NCBI GenBank assembly: GCA_002842215.1
Contig: PHCC01000013.1
Span: 62,001 to 126,000 of the forward strand
Length of the DNA: 64,000 nucleotides
Source of the DNA: Betaproteobacteria bacterium HGW-Betaproteobacteria-9
GTDB lineage: Bacteria > Pseudomonadota > Gammaproteobacteria > Burkholderiales > Burkholderiaceae_C
Reading direction: 5' to 3'
Shown here: one piece after another, positions 1 to 8,944 of the stretch
Position numbering within the stretch: the first letter of the stretch is position 1
Layout of the letters: each line of letters starts with the position of its first letter
The notes under the pieces: generated by a model
What the model saw: only the letters and a program-made list of their open reading frames with translations
Told to the model about the DNA's origin: nothing
The model's database searches: none
Program-made: the position numbers and the translations under genes

Positions 1-2
1 CC

Positions 3-1118
3 TGGTTGAAAGGCTTGCTGGAAACGAACGCAGACGACGCTTGGTACTGCCTTGTGGAGCTTGGGCAGTTTGATTCTGATGCCTACGCGCTGGTTGCCGA
101 CGGTCTCGAGCGAGGCGTCTCGCCCGCTGCCCAGCACGTTGCTCGCACCCTTTTCAGGATGGATGGCACAGCCTATGCAGTCAACGAAGTTCCCTTGGCG
201 GGCGTGCTTCAGCGTCTCGTGACGCTCGCCTGCGCCGACGCCTCTGTTTGCGACAACGTGGACCTTGCCCTGAGCTCCTGCCTGAAGAGACAGAGCCAAC
301 GTCCGATTGCGATTGATTGCGTACGCGCGCTGGAAGGCGGGCCGGACGACGTGCTCAAACGATTCGATTCGACCTTCTACGCGCTCTGTGAAGATGCAGC
401 GTTGTTCAAGGAAGTCCTGACCGGCTGGTTGCTCAGCCCGATGGCATCTTTCGAGGTAATTAGCGCCACTCTCAACCTTGTGGCAACGAACCGTGCGCCA
501 GCGGGGTTGGATGAAGCGCTCTTCGCAAGAGCATCGCCGCTGGTCAGGACCAAGGCCGTTCGCCGACTTCTTGGCCTGCTCAGCGATGGTAGAGCGTTGT
601 GCCAGTTCGCGGCAGACATTGCCAGGATGGAGACCCTTGGCGCTGCCGGTCTCGAGCTCGCCAGCCAGATGTTCAACCTGCTCAAGGACGAGTTTCCCCA
701 CGCGACCGAGGACTTTCTGAAGCCCCTCGCCACGTCGGCACTCAGGCGGGAACGGGGAGCCCAAGTCTTCCGCGGGGTCTACGCCATCGTCATGACCTGG
801 AAGCGGCACCTAGAGCGGCTACCAAATCGGCCGGAGCTCCATGTTGGTGATGCCGACGCCATGGCGCTCAGAACCGCGCGCATGAAGCACCAGCGAGAAA
901 TACACCGCGGAGCTGAAGCAATGTCAGTTTTCGCCTCCGTGATGACGAAGGTTCACATCGCTCAGGGCCATCGCTTCACAAGCCACATGCAGGATGGGCC
1001 GTCCCCCATCAGCGACATGGGGCACTTCAGCCATGCGGTCGAGCTGCCTTCCTCAGAGCTATCGGACCCAATGCGCGGGCTTCTACACAGGATGCAGATG
1101 CGGGGGACGTCAAGATGA
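3..1118 (+). CDS. Unknown helical protein, 5' end outside window
   Basis: The frame is open to the left edge, so the protein is probably longer than the 370 residues that follow the TTG at position 6. It is rich in leucine and alanine, with predicted helix-loop-helix character throughout and no signal peptide or membrane segment. I see no catalytic motif. Its stop overlaps the start of the next gene (ATGA), so the two are translationally coupled and probably work together. The partner carries a possible nuclease domain, which makes a defence role conceivable, but this is inference only. I do not recognise the family. Confidence 0.7.
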   Translation, partial: WLKGLLETNADDAWYCLVELGQFDSDAYALVADGLERGVSPAAQHVARTLFRMDGTAYAVNEVPLAGVLQRLVTLACADASVCDNVDLALSSCLKRQSQRPIAIDCVRALEGGPDDVLKRFDSTFYALCEDAALFKEVLTGWLLSPMASFEVISATLNLVATNRAPAGLDEALFARASPLVRTKAVRRLLGLLSDGRALCQFAADIARMETLGAAGLELASQMFNLLKDEFPHATEDFLKPLATSALRRERGAQVFRGVYAIVMTWKRHLERLPNRPELHVGDADAMALRTARMKHQREIHRGAEAMSVFASVMTKVHIAQGHRFTSHMQDGPSPISDMGHFSHAVELPSSELSDPMRGLLHRMQMRGTSR

Positions 1119-2872
1119 AAGACTCGCTGCAGCTGTTGGTCGCCGACTATCTCAGTTTGATGAAGGAGTCGGGGGAGCTCGATGCCTTCATGCCCCTCCT
1201 CATCTCCGGTATGGGACATCAGGTCCTGCACACCGCCCAACGAGGTGTGCGTGAGCAAGGCGTTGACATGGCGTCTGTTGGAAAGGCCGACGACGGACGC
1301 AAGACGCTCTTCATGTGGGTCCTCAAGTGCGGCAATGTCGGCCGCAGCGAGTGGAACGTCGGACCGCAGTCGGTTCGCCACTCGCTGGAGGACCTGGTTG
1401 ACGTGTACATGCGCGGCAACATCCCTCCGGAGCACAAGAAGCTGCCAAGGAAGGCCATGGTCGTCACGAACGGCGAGTTCTCGTCGAACGTGTTGCCGAA
1501 CATGACCGGCTACTTTGAATCCTTGAAGGAAAGGCACGGGATTGAGGTCGTCGCTGTCAACGGCTCACTGCTGGCCGCTTGGACGGTAGATCACCTCTTC
1601 GATGAGCACATACTTCCGGCCGAACGTCGAATGCTTTTTCGACGGGTGCTGGCCAACGTGAGCCAACCTGACCTCTGCATCAGCATCGGCAGGCAGCTCA
1701 TCGACGCATTGGTGGCAGACCTACCCGTCACCGAGGGTTCAAAGGGCTCCCGGAAGAAGCGCACGCTGCTGGCATTGAGGGGTGCTCGGGCGGTGCTGTC
1801 GGCGTTGACGCTTCGAGGCGCCGCCGAAGACAACATGCTGGCGCCCTGCAGGCTGGCTGAATACGCGGTTCTGGCTGTGTGGTCCAAGCTCCATGGGGAG
1901 CTCGCAGGCGCGACCGCTTCTGACAGCGCCAAGGAGTTCGGGATGCTCTTGGGCGAGACTATGAGCGTCGCCATGCGGTATCACGAGCGGCTTGACGAGT
2001 TCTACAGGACGCAGGACGCCTTTGCCTACGTGCTTCCTGACCACTTGTTCGTCTCCAAGCGCATCTTCGAAGAAGCAGGGCGGCTTGGGTTTCAGGGCTG
2101 TTTTTGGGCTTGGCACAGCAAGTCTAGTCGTGAGGATGTCGGCATGCACTGGGCGTACGCGCGCCGGCTCATCTGGCTGCTGGAGACCCATTCAGGCCTG
2201 CTGCTCCCTGCCTTCGACCATCAGGCGACGGACATCCATCATGCCTTGTTGTTGTTGGCCATCACGGGGCACATGGACGAGGCCAAAGGGTGGGTGAGTT
2301 CGCTCTGCCAACGGCTTGGCGTCGCGCAGTCCAAGAGGGAGCTTTGGCCAACGGTGCAAACACTAGAGCAGCAGCTGCAGGTTCGCTTCGACTTTGAAGA
2401 GCCAACCGACGACGGGATGTCGTGTTCGACCCTCATACCCATCCTGCTTCTCTGGACGGCGCTGTTGGGCATTGATGAGGGCTACAAGTTTCTACGCGAG
2501 AAGCTGATTCCCGAGACCCGCTGGAGCACACCGAATCTCTGGAGCCCGGATGCAGGGTATGACTCGTTGCTTGCCAGCCCGCGAGGCTTGGCGAGCCACG
2601 GTGTCGGCGAGACCCTGGCTTACGTTCCTGAGGAGCCGTCTGAGTACCTCTCCAGAATGGCTAATGCATTGCCTGGCGTCGAGCCCATCGCCAGCGCTGA
2701 TTGGTACAAGGCCAACTTCCCGTTCATACCAATGCTGGCGGCCTTGCACTGGGAGCTGCAGCTGCCCCGGGAGATGCTGGTCCAGCAGGCGATCGCGTTT
2801 TGTGAAGGCGGGACAGCGCTTGCGCGTGAACTGCATGCAGCCGGACAGACGCCGGTGGATGGAAGGGCGTAG
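1115..2872 (+). CDS. Unknown 585-aa protein with possible PD-(D/E)XK nuclease-like N-terminus
   Basis: It starts with ATGA overlapping the upstream stop. Residues about 30-155 have the spacing of a restriction-endonuclease-like fold: GVDM supplies an acidic residue, followed by a strand ending in WVLKCG with a lysine, then a helix and a hydrophobic strand MVVTNG. The remaining about 430 residues look helical, with many tryptophans and leucines and no recognised motif. The gene ends 45 bp before the convergent HEPN gene. Coupling with the previous gene suggests a two-gene system. The nuclease reading is a fold-level guess from strand pattern and could be wrong. Confidence 0.75.
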   Translation: MKDSLQLLVADYLSLMKESGELDAFMPLLISGMGHQVLHTAQRGVREQGVDMASVGKADDGRKTLFMWVLKCGNVGRSEWNVGPQSVRHSLEDLVDVYMRGNIPPEHKKLPRKAMVVTNGEFSSNVLPNMTGYFESLKERHGIEVVAVNGSLLAAWTVDHLFDEHILPAERRMLFRRVLANVSQPDLCISIGRQLIDALVADLPVTEGSKGSRKKRTLLALRGARAVLSALTLRGAAEDNMLAPCRLAEYAVLAVWSKLHGELAGATASDSAKEFGMLLGETMSVAMRYHERLDEFYRTQDAFAYVLPDHLFVSKRIFEEAGRLGFQGCFWAWHSKSSREDVGMHWAYARRLIWLLETHSGLLLPAFDHQATDIHHALLLLAITGHMDEAKGWVSSLCQRLGVAQSKRELWPTVQTLEQQLQVRFDFEEPTDDGMSCSTLIPILLLWTALLGIDEGYKFLREKLIPETRWSTPNLWSPDAGYDSLLASPRGLASHGVGETLAYVPEEPSEYLSRMANALPGVEPIASADWYKANFPFIPMLAALHWELQLPREMLVQQAIAFCEGGTALARELHAAGQTPVDGRA

Positions 2873-2917
2873 GGCTGACCTGCCTGCGAGGCTCGCGCGG
2901 CAGCGCCCTGGCCGTTG

Positions 2918-4375
2918 CTACTGGAAACCCAGCGCCGCTTGGGCTTCCTTGCCCTTGAACTCGTGAACCGGCCAGCCCTTCACGTTCCGCGCGTCGAACC
3001 TGCCGTCATAGCCGATGTGCACGAACACCAGCCGGTAGACCAGGGTCACCAGCTTGTAGAGGTCATCGAAGTGAACCTGCATGGTTTCGTCCTTGGGCAC
3101 CCAACTGCCGTGCACCGTTGGGTGCCTCAACTTATCCCAGGCCCTGATTTCCGCGCCGGTAACTGCGCCAACGTCCTTGAGTAGCCTCAGCGAGTCGATG
3201 GTCCGACCTCCGGCTCCCAGCAAGCTAAGTAGAGCATCTAGCCGCTCTGACAGCGACCGTTTGTCGGGCAGCGAATTGGCCTCGCCGAACTGCTTCGCTA
3301 GGTCATCCAGCTCGGGCATCTTCATAACCGCTGTCTTGATGGCCTCCACAACTGCCAAGTGCGCCGGCGTAGCCTTGGATCGGCCAGCAAGTTCTCCCAC
3401 CTGCGCCAACGACTCCACCGCGACCGCAAGGCCCAGAGCGACAGCCGCTATAGAGGCACCGCTCAGGTCGAACAAGCTTGCAATCTTCCGGGTGAGCAGC
3501 GACATCCGTTCAACGTCCCCGTCCTTGCAAGCGTGTTCGTAGTACGCCGTGGCCAGGCTGTAGAAGTCCCGGTCGGCGAAGCGATCCTCTATCGGTGGCT
3601 TAACCAGACTACCTCGGGCCGGCCGATGCTTGAAGAACGCAATAGACCGTAGCGTCCCGTGAGCCACCTCCGTGCAAACCGGCTGGGCCAACAGCGCTGA
3701 GCAGAACATCATCGTCTCCTCAATCCGCGTGTCGAAGTGCCGCGGTGGTACGGCTCCATCCACCGCTTGCACGCTCAGCTCGCTGCGCTCTACCGTGTCG
3801 TCTCGAAACCGGCGGACGTATGTGAGGTCGAGGTTCGCAAGTCGACCCGTGGACCCGTCCCGGCCCACGAAGCGACTACCATTCCTGCCCGCCTCGTCGA
3901 CGCGGTGGTTCTCGGGCATTCGCAGCCTCTCGATGTACGTCAGTCTCGCGGCGTAGTCAGACTCCTCGGCCTGAGAGATGTTCTCTACGTAGCTCGCGTC
4001 AAAGCGAACCTCGCATTCGTCCTGACCGGGTCGCTCTCGCACGGAGACCCGGGGGCAAATCCAGTGGACTCCCTTGTTCGTTACCGCCTCAAGCTGGAAA
4101 TACTGGTCTTCCCGGACCAGCTGCCCCAGCTCGTAGTCCTCCACCATCGACAGCTCCGCAAAGACATCCTCGATGGAGCTGCCCGGCTTTGGCGCGCGAA
4201 ACGTGCCCTTCACCCCGAAAGACTTCCCGAGTTCCAGGGTCCCTGGTGCCTCGTAGACCGTCGGGTCCTGTGCCGCCAACCGGGTGAGCCGGATTCGTAC
4301 GCACGGAATCCGAAGTTTGTCTTCAAGGTACTGGTGAATGTAGTCGTCTCTTGAGGTAGGTACGGCGTCGGTCAT
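2918..4375 (-). CDS. HEPN-domain protein (Apea-like)
   Basis: A 485-residue soluble protein. The C-terminal third is helical and contains the HEPN ribonuclease signature R-x4-H, seen as RHPTVH at about residues 417-422 within WDKLRHPTVHGSW, which matches Apea-like HEPN proteins. The N-terminal about 250 residues are mixed beta/alpha and may be a sensor domain. HEPN proteins are frequent toxins or abortive-infection effectors that cleave RNA. No obvious antitoxin lies beside it on the same strand. No strong Shine-Dalgarno precedes the ATG at 4375, but the next in-frame starts are well inside the conserved N-terminus. Function in defence is inferred. Confidence 0.8.
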   Translation of the reverse strand: MTDAVPTSRDDYIHQYLEDKLRIPCVRIRLTRLAAQDPTVYEAPGTLELGKSFGVKGTFRAPKPGSSIEDVFAELSMVEDYELGQLVREDQYFQLEAVTNKGVHWICPRVSVRERPGQDECEVRFDASYVENISQAEESDYAARLTYIERLRMPENHRVDEAGRNGSRFVGRDGSTGRLANLDLTYVRRFRDDTVERSELSVQAVDGAVPPRHFDTRIEETMMFCSALLAQPVCTEVAHGTLRSIAFFKHRPARGSLVKPPIEDRFADRDFYSLATAYYEHACKDGDVERMSLLTRKIASLFDLSGASIAAVALGLAVAVESLAQVGELAGRSKATPAHLAVVEAIKTAVMKMPELDDLAKQFGEANSLPDKRSLSERLDALLSLLGAGGRTIDSLRLLKDVGAVTGAEIRAWDKLRHPTVHGSWVPKDETMQVHFDDLYKLVTLVYRLVFVHIGYDGRFDARNVKGWPVHEFKGKEAQAALGFQ

Positions 4376-4789
4376 GTGCTGGCAGTTGGGCTGAAATCTA
4401 GTTGTTGGAGACGACCCGCGCGAGAACCACCCTGGTCGCGTACTCCCTCAGGTCCCGGGCGCATTCGAGCACCTGGCCCTCCCGCAAGGTCCTCCAAAAG
4501 AATGGACAGCAGTATCCCGCCAGACGCATCTTCTGCCGCGAGAACATAACGGCGCCGTTTATGCGTCAACTTGCGCTGGTGAGCCTAGCCCGCGTGGTGG
4601 AGCGAATTTGTCGAGTGGTACTCATTGCAAGCATATTGCTGTTCAACCCTTCGCTCCAGCGGACGGCTTCGCCGCCCGCATACCATTGACGTTGAAAGGC
4701 AACTCCCGGGCGTTGAATCCGGCAAGCCGAAGTACCGCAATCGCTGCACTGCTGCCAATCAAAAGCAAGGGGAAGGCCGTTACGAGGTT
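4376..4789. other. Intergenic region between HEPN gene and relaxase gene
   Basis: No convincing gene. Short open frames exist on both strands but lack ribosome binding sites and family features. The plus-strand 95-codon frame at 4402-4689 ends inside the attC-like site, as often happens with spurious reads into such sites. The right part contains the attC-like element. I saw no tRNA or tRNA fragment that would mark the ICE attachment site. Confidence 0.6.
4641..4697 (+). repeat. attC-like integron recombination site
   Basis: GTTCAAC at 4641 fits the RYYYAAC core and GTTGAAA at 4691 fits GTTRRR, giving a 57-bp unit, the size of classical short attC sites. Between them GCGG-a-CGGC ttc GCCG-c-CCGC forms the expected stem with offset unpaired bases, and exactly 11 bases separate the stem from the right core, as in aadA-type attC. 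The bases after the first G of the right core belong to the next cassette, so the missing final pyrimidine is not disqualifying. No integron integrase is in the window. Confidence 0.55.
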
Positions 4790-7288
4790 TCAATCCATCC
4801 GAAGGACTGGGTTGATTGGGGGAACTGGTACCACCCAACGTTCAGGCCGAATCAAAACAATCGCACTTAGCTTTCCAACAGGCACGCTGCCTCGACCGAG
4901 AACTTGGTACTTGAGAATGTTGCTCTTGCCGGGGCCCATCAAGTGCCAGCCTGCTTTGATCACCTCGCGCTGAACTTGCAGTGCTTGTGCCTCGGCACCA
5001 GAGTCATTCAACTCCTGATCCGCCACAAAGGCCTTGAAAACCAGTGGGGACACCAGCGCCATCCCTTCGGGCACGAAATGAATCATGGCACCCGTCTCGC
5101 TGTATTTCAGTTCACGGCTGGCCAGCCCTTGCTGCAGCCAAGTGATGAAGGCCATTGCCGTGGCGGTTGGTTCAACCTGTTTGCCTGCAGTCTCGTGCGG
5201 CAGCTCGGGCAAAAATGGTGTGAGCACCACAGGCGCATGCTGCAACCTGTGAAGCGGTTGTGTTCGTGCCGACATGGCCGCTTGACCCGCTCGAACCAGA
5301 AGCGGTCGCTTGTCTGGTGGTTCAGGCATGGGTGGGAGCGGCGCACTTGAGGGAGCGGGGGACTCGGCTTTTTCCGGCGGGGCCTTTGTCGCAGTTTTGG
5401 ATTCTTTGGGGGTGATTGGCGCAGGCGCTTGCGATGCAGCAGCCGTTGCAACAACAGTGGGCTCTTTGGCGCGTGGCGCAGGTTTGGGTGATTCCTTGAA
5501 CAGCGCAGCATCGTCTTCAAAATCCAGCCATTTTTCCTTGGCATTGAAGCCATCGGGTCCACCCATCTGCAGAGGTTCCATATCAAACGAACTGGGGTCG
5601 GTGGGATCTGGTCTTGTTGCAGCGGTAACCTGGTTGTTTGGCGGCGTCGAACTCGATGCCTTGGGTGCCTTCGTTGTTGCAGCTTTGGGTTTTCCGAATG
5701 ATGGTGCGCGGAGCACTGGCTCAGCTTTGGCTCGAAAGCCTTTATTGGCACCAGGAGCGGGTGCAGACGTTGCTTCAACCTCATGAGACTGCGCTGGGAG
5801 CCCATTCCTCTTCTCACTCTTGTCTGGGCTTGTTTCGGGTGATTCAGGTGTTTCAGGTGCCCGCGACGAATCTTCCTCGCGAGAAGGCATTTCGATTGCG
5901 CCAGTTTCCATTTGATCAGAGGGCACTGCGACACGCTTTTGTTGAATGATGATGCGCCCCACCATGGGTGGTGGATATTGCGCCCCGTCTTCAAACAGTT
6001 TGTCCAAGGGAAACCGCAGCATGGTCAGGCTGTGAGTGTAGGTCGCACCTCCCTCCCCTGAGTTGCCGTTTTCGTCCGTGTCCTGCTCGTCAGAGGTTAG
6101 TTCAGCACCGCCCTGCACTTGCACATACCAGACCGCCTGGCCCGATTGTGGGTTGAGTTGAATGCAGCCGTACTCCTGCCAGGTATCAAAGAGCCGGTCG
6201 TTTTTGTTCTCACTAGGAATGGATTCATCGGGGTGGTGATTTTTGATGTGTTGGCGCACACCGTCTGCCAAGCGCTTGGCCACAAACCAGATCGCTCCCT
6301 CGAACACCCACCCCGCCGCGCCGCTGCGATTGAGCGGCAAGGCTGTGCCGCTTCTGAGCATGTCCTTGATGGACTGCATGAGCAGGTCAATCAATGGCAC
6401 GCTGCTTGACGTGGTGAAGCGCGCACGGTTGCCGCTGGCCAGCGCTTTTTGTGTGGAGGCTTGATCCGCTTTGCGGATGGTATTGGCGAGCAGGCTCGAC
6501 TTGTCAGCGCCCGCAAGATACTGCGACAGTGCATCGAATGCCTGTGGTCGCCTTGCCAAGAAACTTAATGCGGTGGACGGTGCAATTTGCTGCAACAGGA
6601 TCATGGACAGCTTGGAGTGCGCTTGGTAGTCTCGCGCCGATTTTGGTGTGAACTCGACCAGGTATTCGCCACCCGCTCGCAGCTGAGAGGTTTCGGTCAA
6701 TGGCCCAGACATCGGCACCCATCGCAGAGGTGAATCCATACCCTGCGCCGTCCAGGACACACGCAGATCGGTCATGATCTTGCCAATGTCGTGCAGCAGT
6801 GCGCCAAAGAACATGACATAGGTCCACTCATCGCGCTGCGCGTCCATTTCCTCAACGGGTGCACCCTCGGGAAAGAAATGCCCGTTGCGCCAAGTCATGG
6901 CTGCGAGCGTCACCTCCAAGGTGTGAGCCAGCAAACCACCAGCGTGCGCGTGGTGGTGGCTTTCAGACGCGGGCATGAGTTGCACATATTCGGCATATCT
7001 ATGCATCGCGGGAAGCAGGTCACGGCGCCAGACCAGGGCAGACAAGCGAGACTGTCGCCACATCAGCTCCAGGGCGCGTTCGCCTCGCACTTGATCCAGC
7101 AGTTCGCGCGAACGCAAGATGCGCAGCCAGCCATCAGCGTGGCCACGAATCTCAATACGCTTGTTGGTGCCACCTTCCTCGGCCGCTGCGTCCGACAACG
7201 GCACTGGATCAGTTCGTGCAGGCAACGCCGCTGGCCTAGGTGACCTCGGATCGAAGCGCTTGATCCAGCGTATGCACTGACCAATCAT
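4790..7288 (-). CDS. traI: MobH-family conjugative relaxase TraI
   Basis: The relaxase nicks oriT and pilots the transferred strand. The 832-residue protein has the N-terminal TraI_2 domain with HHH at residues 111-113 and the HD pair in LLHDIGK at 166-167, which together mark the metal-dependent MobH family. The middle (about 430-690) is a low-complexity, proline/alanine/glutamate-rich linker. The last about 120 residues match the TraI_2 C-terminal domain. Length agrees with ICE relaxases of the PFL_4751 family. The start lies 7 bases after the stop of the upstream 7296-7826 gene, so both share one transcript from the divergent intergenic region. Confidence 0.92.
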   Translation of the reverse strand: MIGQCIRWIKRFDPRSPRPAALPARTDPVPLSDAAAEEGGTNKRIEIRGHADGWLRILRSRELLDQVRGERALELMWRQSRLSALVWRRDLLPAMHRYAEYVQLMPASESHHHAHAGGLLAHTLEVTLAAMTWRNGHFFPEGAPVEEMDAQRDEWTYVMFFGALLHDIGKIMTDLRVSWTAQGMDSPLRWVPMSGPLTETSQLRAGGEYLVEFTPKSARDYQAHSKLSMILLQQIAPSTALSFLARRPQAFDALSQYLAGADKSSLLANTIRKADQASTQKALASGNRARFTTSSSVPLIDLLMQSIKDMLRSGTALPLNRSGAAGWVFEGAIWFVAKRLADGVRQHIKNHHPDESIPSENKNDRLFDTWQEYGCIQLNPQSGQAVWYVQVQGGAELTSDEQDTDENGNSGEGGATYTHSLTMLRFPLDKLFEDGAQYPPPMVGRIIIQQKRVAVPSDQMETGAIEMPSREEDSSRAPETPESPETSPDKSEKRNGLPAQSHEVEATSAPAPGANKGFRAKAEPVLRAPSFGKPKAATTKAPKASSSTPPNNQVTAATRPDPTDPSSFDMEPLQMGGPDGFNAKEKWLDFEDDAALFKESPKPAPRAKEPTVVATAAASQAPAPITPKESKTATKAPPEKAESPAPSSAPLPPMPEPPDKRPLLVRAGQAAMSARTQPLHRLQHAPVVLTPFLPELPHETAGKQVEPTATAMAFITWLQQGLASRELKYSETGAMIHFVPEGMALVSPLVFKAFVADQELNDSGAEAQALQVQREVIKAGWHLMGPGKSNILKYQVLGRGSVPVGKLSAIVLIRPERWVVPVPPINPVLRMD

Positions 7289-7295
7289 GGGTGAC

Positions 7296-7826
7296 TCAGC
7301 GCTCCATCAAGTAGGCAATCAGGTCTTCTGCTGATGCTCGAAATTCACAAGGGGTTGACATGTACAAACGGGTGTAATCCGGCAGCGTTTCACGCCGTGC
7401 CAAGAACCTCAGCCACGACTGTTCCAGTGGGTTCCACCAGATCGACTCCATGGGATCGTTCAAATTGCGTTGGATCTTGAACGCTGCGCCATAGCTCGTG
7501 ATCGGTGCGTTGGCCATGGCGACCGCCAGGCGAAAGCGCCGTTCGCTCACAGATTCTTTGGTGGGCTTGTCGGTTCGATGCAGCTCCTTGAAGAGCAACT
7601 GGCGAACGAAGTCCACCGCCTCCTGGTCGCCCGGCTCAAGAAACGACTCCAGGCCATCGTAAATGTGCAGAAAGCCCATCACCCGCCCGGTCCAACCGGC
7701 GAGGCCCAGATCCATCAAGTGATCTGCCACGATGTAAGGGCCGTGCTGCACATCTTGCGTGTGCCTGCCAAACGCCAGCTCCAGGCTGGAGGGCAAGGAA
7801 TCGCTCGGCGGTGGTGGGTACGACAT
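7296..7826 (-). CDS. Unknown ICE protein upstream of the relaxase
   Basis: A 176-residue soluble protein beginning MSYPPPP. I chose this ATG because GGAAGG lies four bases upstream. An earlier in-frame ATG at 7853 lacks such a site. The sequence is helical with aromatic residues and conserved-looking segments such as HIYDGLESF, but no motif that I can name. It is the first gene of the leftward relaxase transcript and lies 60 bp from the 39-bp repeat at 7886-7924. It may be a relaxase accessory or TraI-operon protein, which is inference from position only. Confidence 0.75.
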   Translation of the reverse strand: MSYPPPPSDSLPSSLELAFGRHTQDVQHGPYIVADHLMDLGLAGWTGRVMGFLHIYDGLESFLEPGDQEAVDFVRQLLFKELHRTDKPTKESVSERRFRLAVAMANAPITSYGAAFKIQRNLNDPMESIWWNPLEQSWLRFLARRETLPDYTRLYMSTPCEFRASAEDLIAYLMER

Positions 7827-7885
7827 GGGGCCTTCCGGACATTCTTGGATCACCCAACTCTAGGTAGGCAAGCCCTTTCGCACAA

Positions 7886-7924
7886 CCGGAAACCGGATTT
7901 CGCACAGGCAGGTTTTCGCTTGAC
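7886..7924 (-). promoter_or_regulatory. 39-bp motif, copy C, oriented toward the relaxase operon
   Basis: On the minus strand it begins GTCAAGC and continues with AAACCTGCCTG, CGAAAT and GGTTTCCGG. It is a diverged copy of the sites at 8211 and 51914, with the same length and the same orientation relative to its downstream gene. The inner palindrome is imperfect here. It ends 60 bp ahead of the 7826 start, so it may be an activator or repressor site. Confidence 0.6.
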
Positions 7925-8210
7925 GCCGACGTGATTATTGGATAGTCCTTTCGGATTACTTCAATGCCCCGCCGTTGAAGTAATCCGCCCCTGCCTGTAT
8001 CTCCCGAGTTGCCCGTTCCAGTAAGCCCTTTACCACCGGAACCTTGGAGGTGGTGCCCTTTGGATAAGGCCATTAACCCCGTAGAAAGCCGTTTGCCCGT
8101 CGTTGCCCGGCCTTCCGGGCAACTGCCCCGGTTTTGTCGGTGTCGGCCCGTTGCCACATGAACAGCCCAAGACCGCTTGTTTCTGGCTGATACATCAATT
8201 TGATTACATC
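7925..8210. other. Structured divergent intergenic region, candidate oriT
   Basis: No gene is apparent. Two clear inverted repeats are present: 7953-7986 with 12-bp perfect arms (GGATTACTTCAA and its complement, 10-base loop), and 8103-8122 with 8-bp arms TTGCCCGG/CCGGGCAA around a 4-base loop. A weaker ACCACC/GGTGGT pair lies near 8032-8054. Position between the relaxase operon and the secretion operon, plus perfect inverted repeats, is what an oriT would look like, but no nick site is recognisable. Confidence 0.4.
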
Positions 8211-8249
8211 GTCAAGCCGAAACCTGCCTGCGAAATGGCAGGTTTTCGG
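8211..8249 (+). promoter_or_regulatory. 39-bp motif, copy A, upstream of the transfer operon
   Basis: It begins GTCAAGC, then CGAAACCTGCC, GCGAAAT and GGCAGGTTTTCGG. Its core is an 8-bp inverted repeat AACCTGCC/GGCAGGTT around TGCGAAAT. It is identical to copy B (51914-51952) at 35 of 39 positions and sits 126 bp before the first gene of the secretion operon. A shared operator is the simplest reading. A hairpin in a leader transcript is an alternative. Confidence 0.65.
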
Positions 8250-8375
8250 TGGAGTTCTTTGGCCTCGAACCAGACACTGCATGCACTGGCGACGCATCTT
8301 TTGATGGTGTCACTTTTGCCCTGACCGGCGTCGTTCACGGCAACGCGCAGGGCTTCTTTTATGCAAGGTGTCTCG

Positions 8376-8930
8376 ATGAAACAAGGCTTTTTGGTCGGTC
8401 TGATGGGCTTGGTGATGTGGGTGCCGAACGCGTGGGCGCAAACGCGCCTCACGGCAGGCGGTGATCAAGTGCAGGTCGGTCGATACACCACCCAGTCGGC
8501 GCAGCCACCGACTGAACTGGCCGAGCCCATGAACGTCTATGCGCAACTCACGTTCCCTCGGCAGGCCGTGGAAACCGTTGGACAAGCCATCGACTACACG
8601 CTGATGCGCACCGGCTACCGCTTGGTGGACATCGAGGCCTTGGGCGGCAGCGCACGCCGCTTCCTGTCGCTCACGCTGCCCGAATCGCAACGCAGCATGG
8701 GGCCGTACCAGGTCAAGACCATTCTTCAAACCTTGTTGGGCAGTGCGTGGACTCTGCGAACCGATCCCGTGACGCGCCAAGTGTGGTTTGAACTGGAGGC
8801 CGTCGAGGCTGGCGCTTCAGCGGCTGTTGTCGTACAGCCCGAACAAGTGAGCAAAGCACCTGAACCAGTCGCAAAGGCCGAGGCTCAAGAGAGCGAGTGC
8901 TTTCCCTATGACGACCACTGCAACCCCTGA
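8376..8930 (+). CDS. PilL N-terminal domain-like secreted ICE protein
   Basis: A 184-residue protein with a signal peptide (MKQGFLVGLMGLVMWVPNAWA). Following it is a domain resembling the N-terminal part of PilL/PFL_4669-type proteins, which are encoded at the head of transfer operons in PFGI-1-class elements and are linked to the outer-membrane or pilus apparatus. I chose the ATG at 8376, preceded by AAGGTG, over the one at 8361. A cysteine near the C-terminus (ECFPYDDHC) could form a disulfide. It is the first gene of a long plus-strand operon running to 29.4 kb. Confidence 0.75.
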   Translation: MKQGFLVGLMGLVMWVPNAWAQTRLTAGGDQVQVGRYTTQSAQPPTELAEPMNVYAQLTFPRQAVETVGQAIDYTLMRTGYRLVDIEALGGSARRFLSLTLPESQRSMGPYQVKTILQTLLGSAWTLRTDPVTRQVWFELEAVEAGASAAVVVQPEQVSKAPEPVAKAEAQESECFPYDDHCNP

Positions 8931-8944
8931 TCTGGAGCACCGCC

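Noticed and set aside
4402-4689. 95-codon plus-strand frame before the relaxase gene
   Set aside because: Its last codons lie in the attC-like site, it lacks a ribosome binding site, and no family features are visible.
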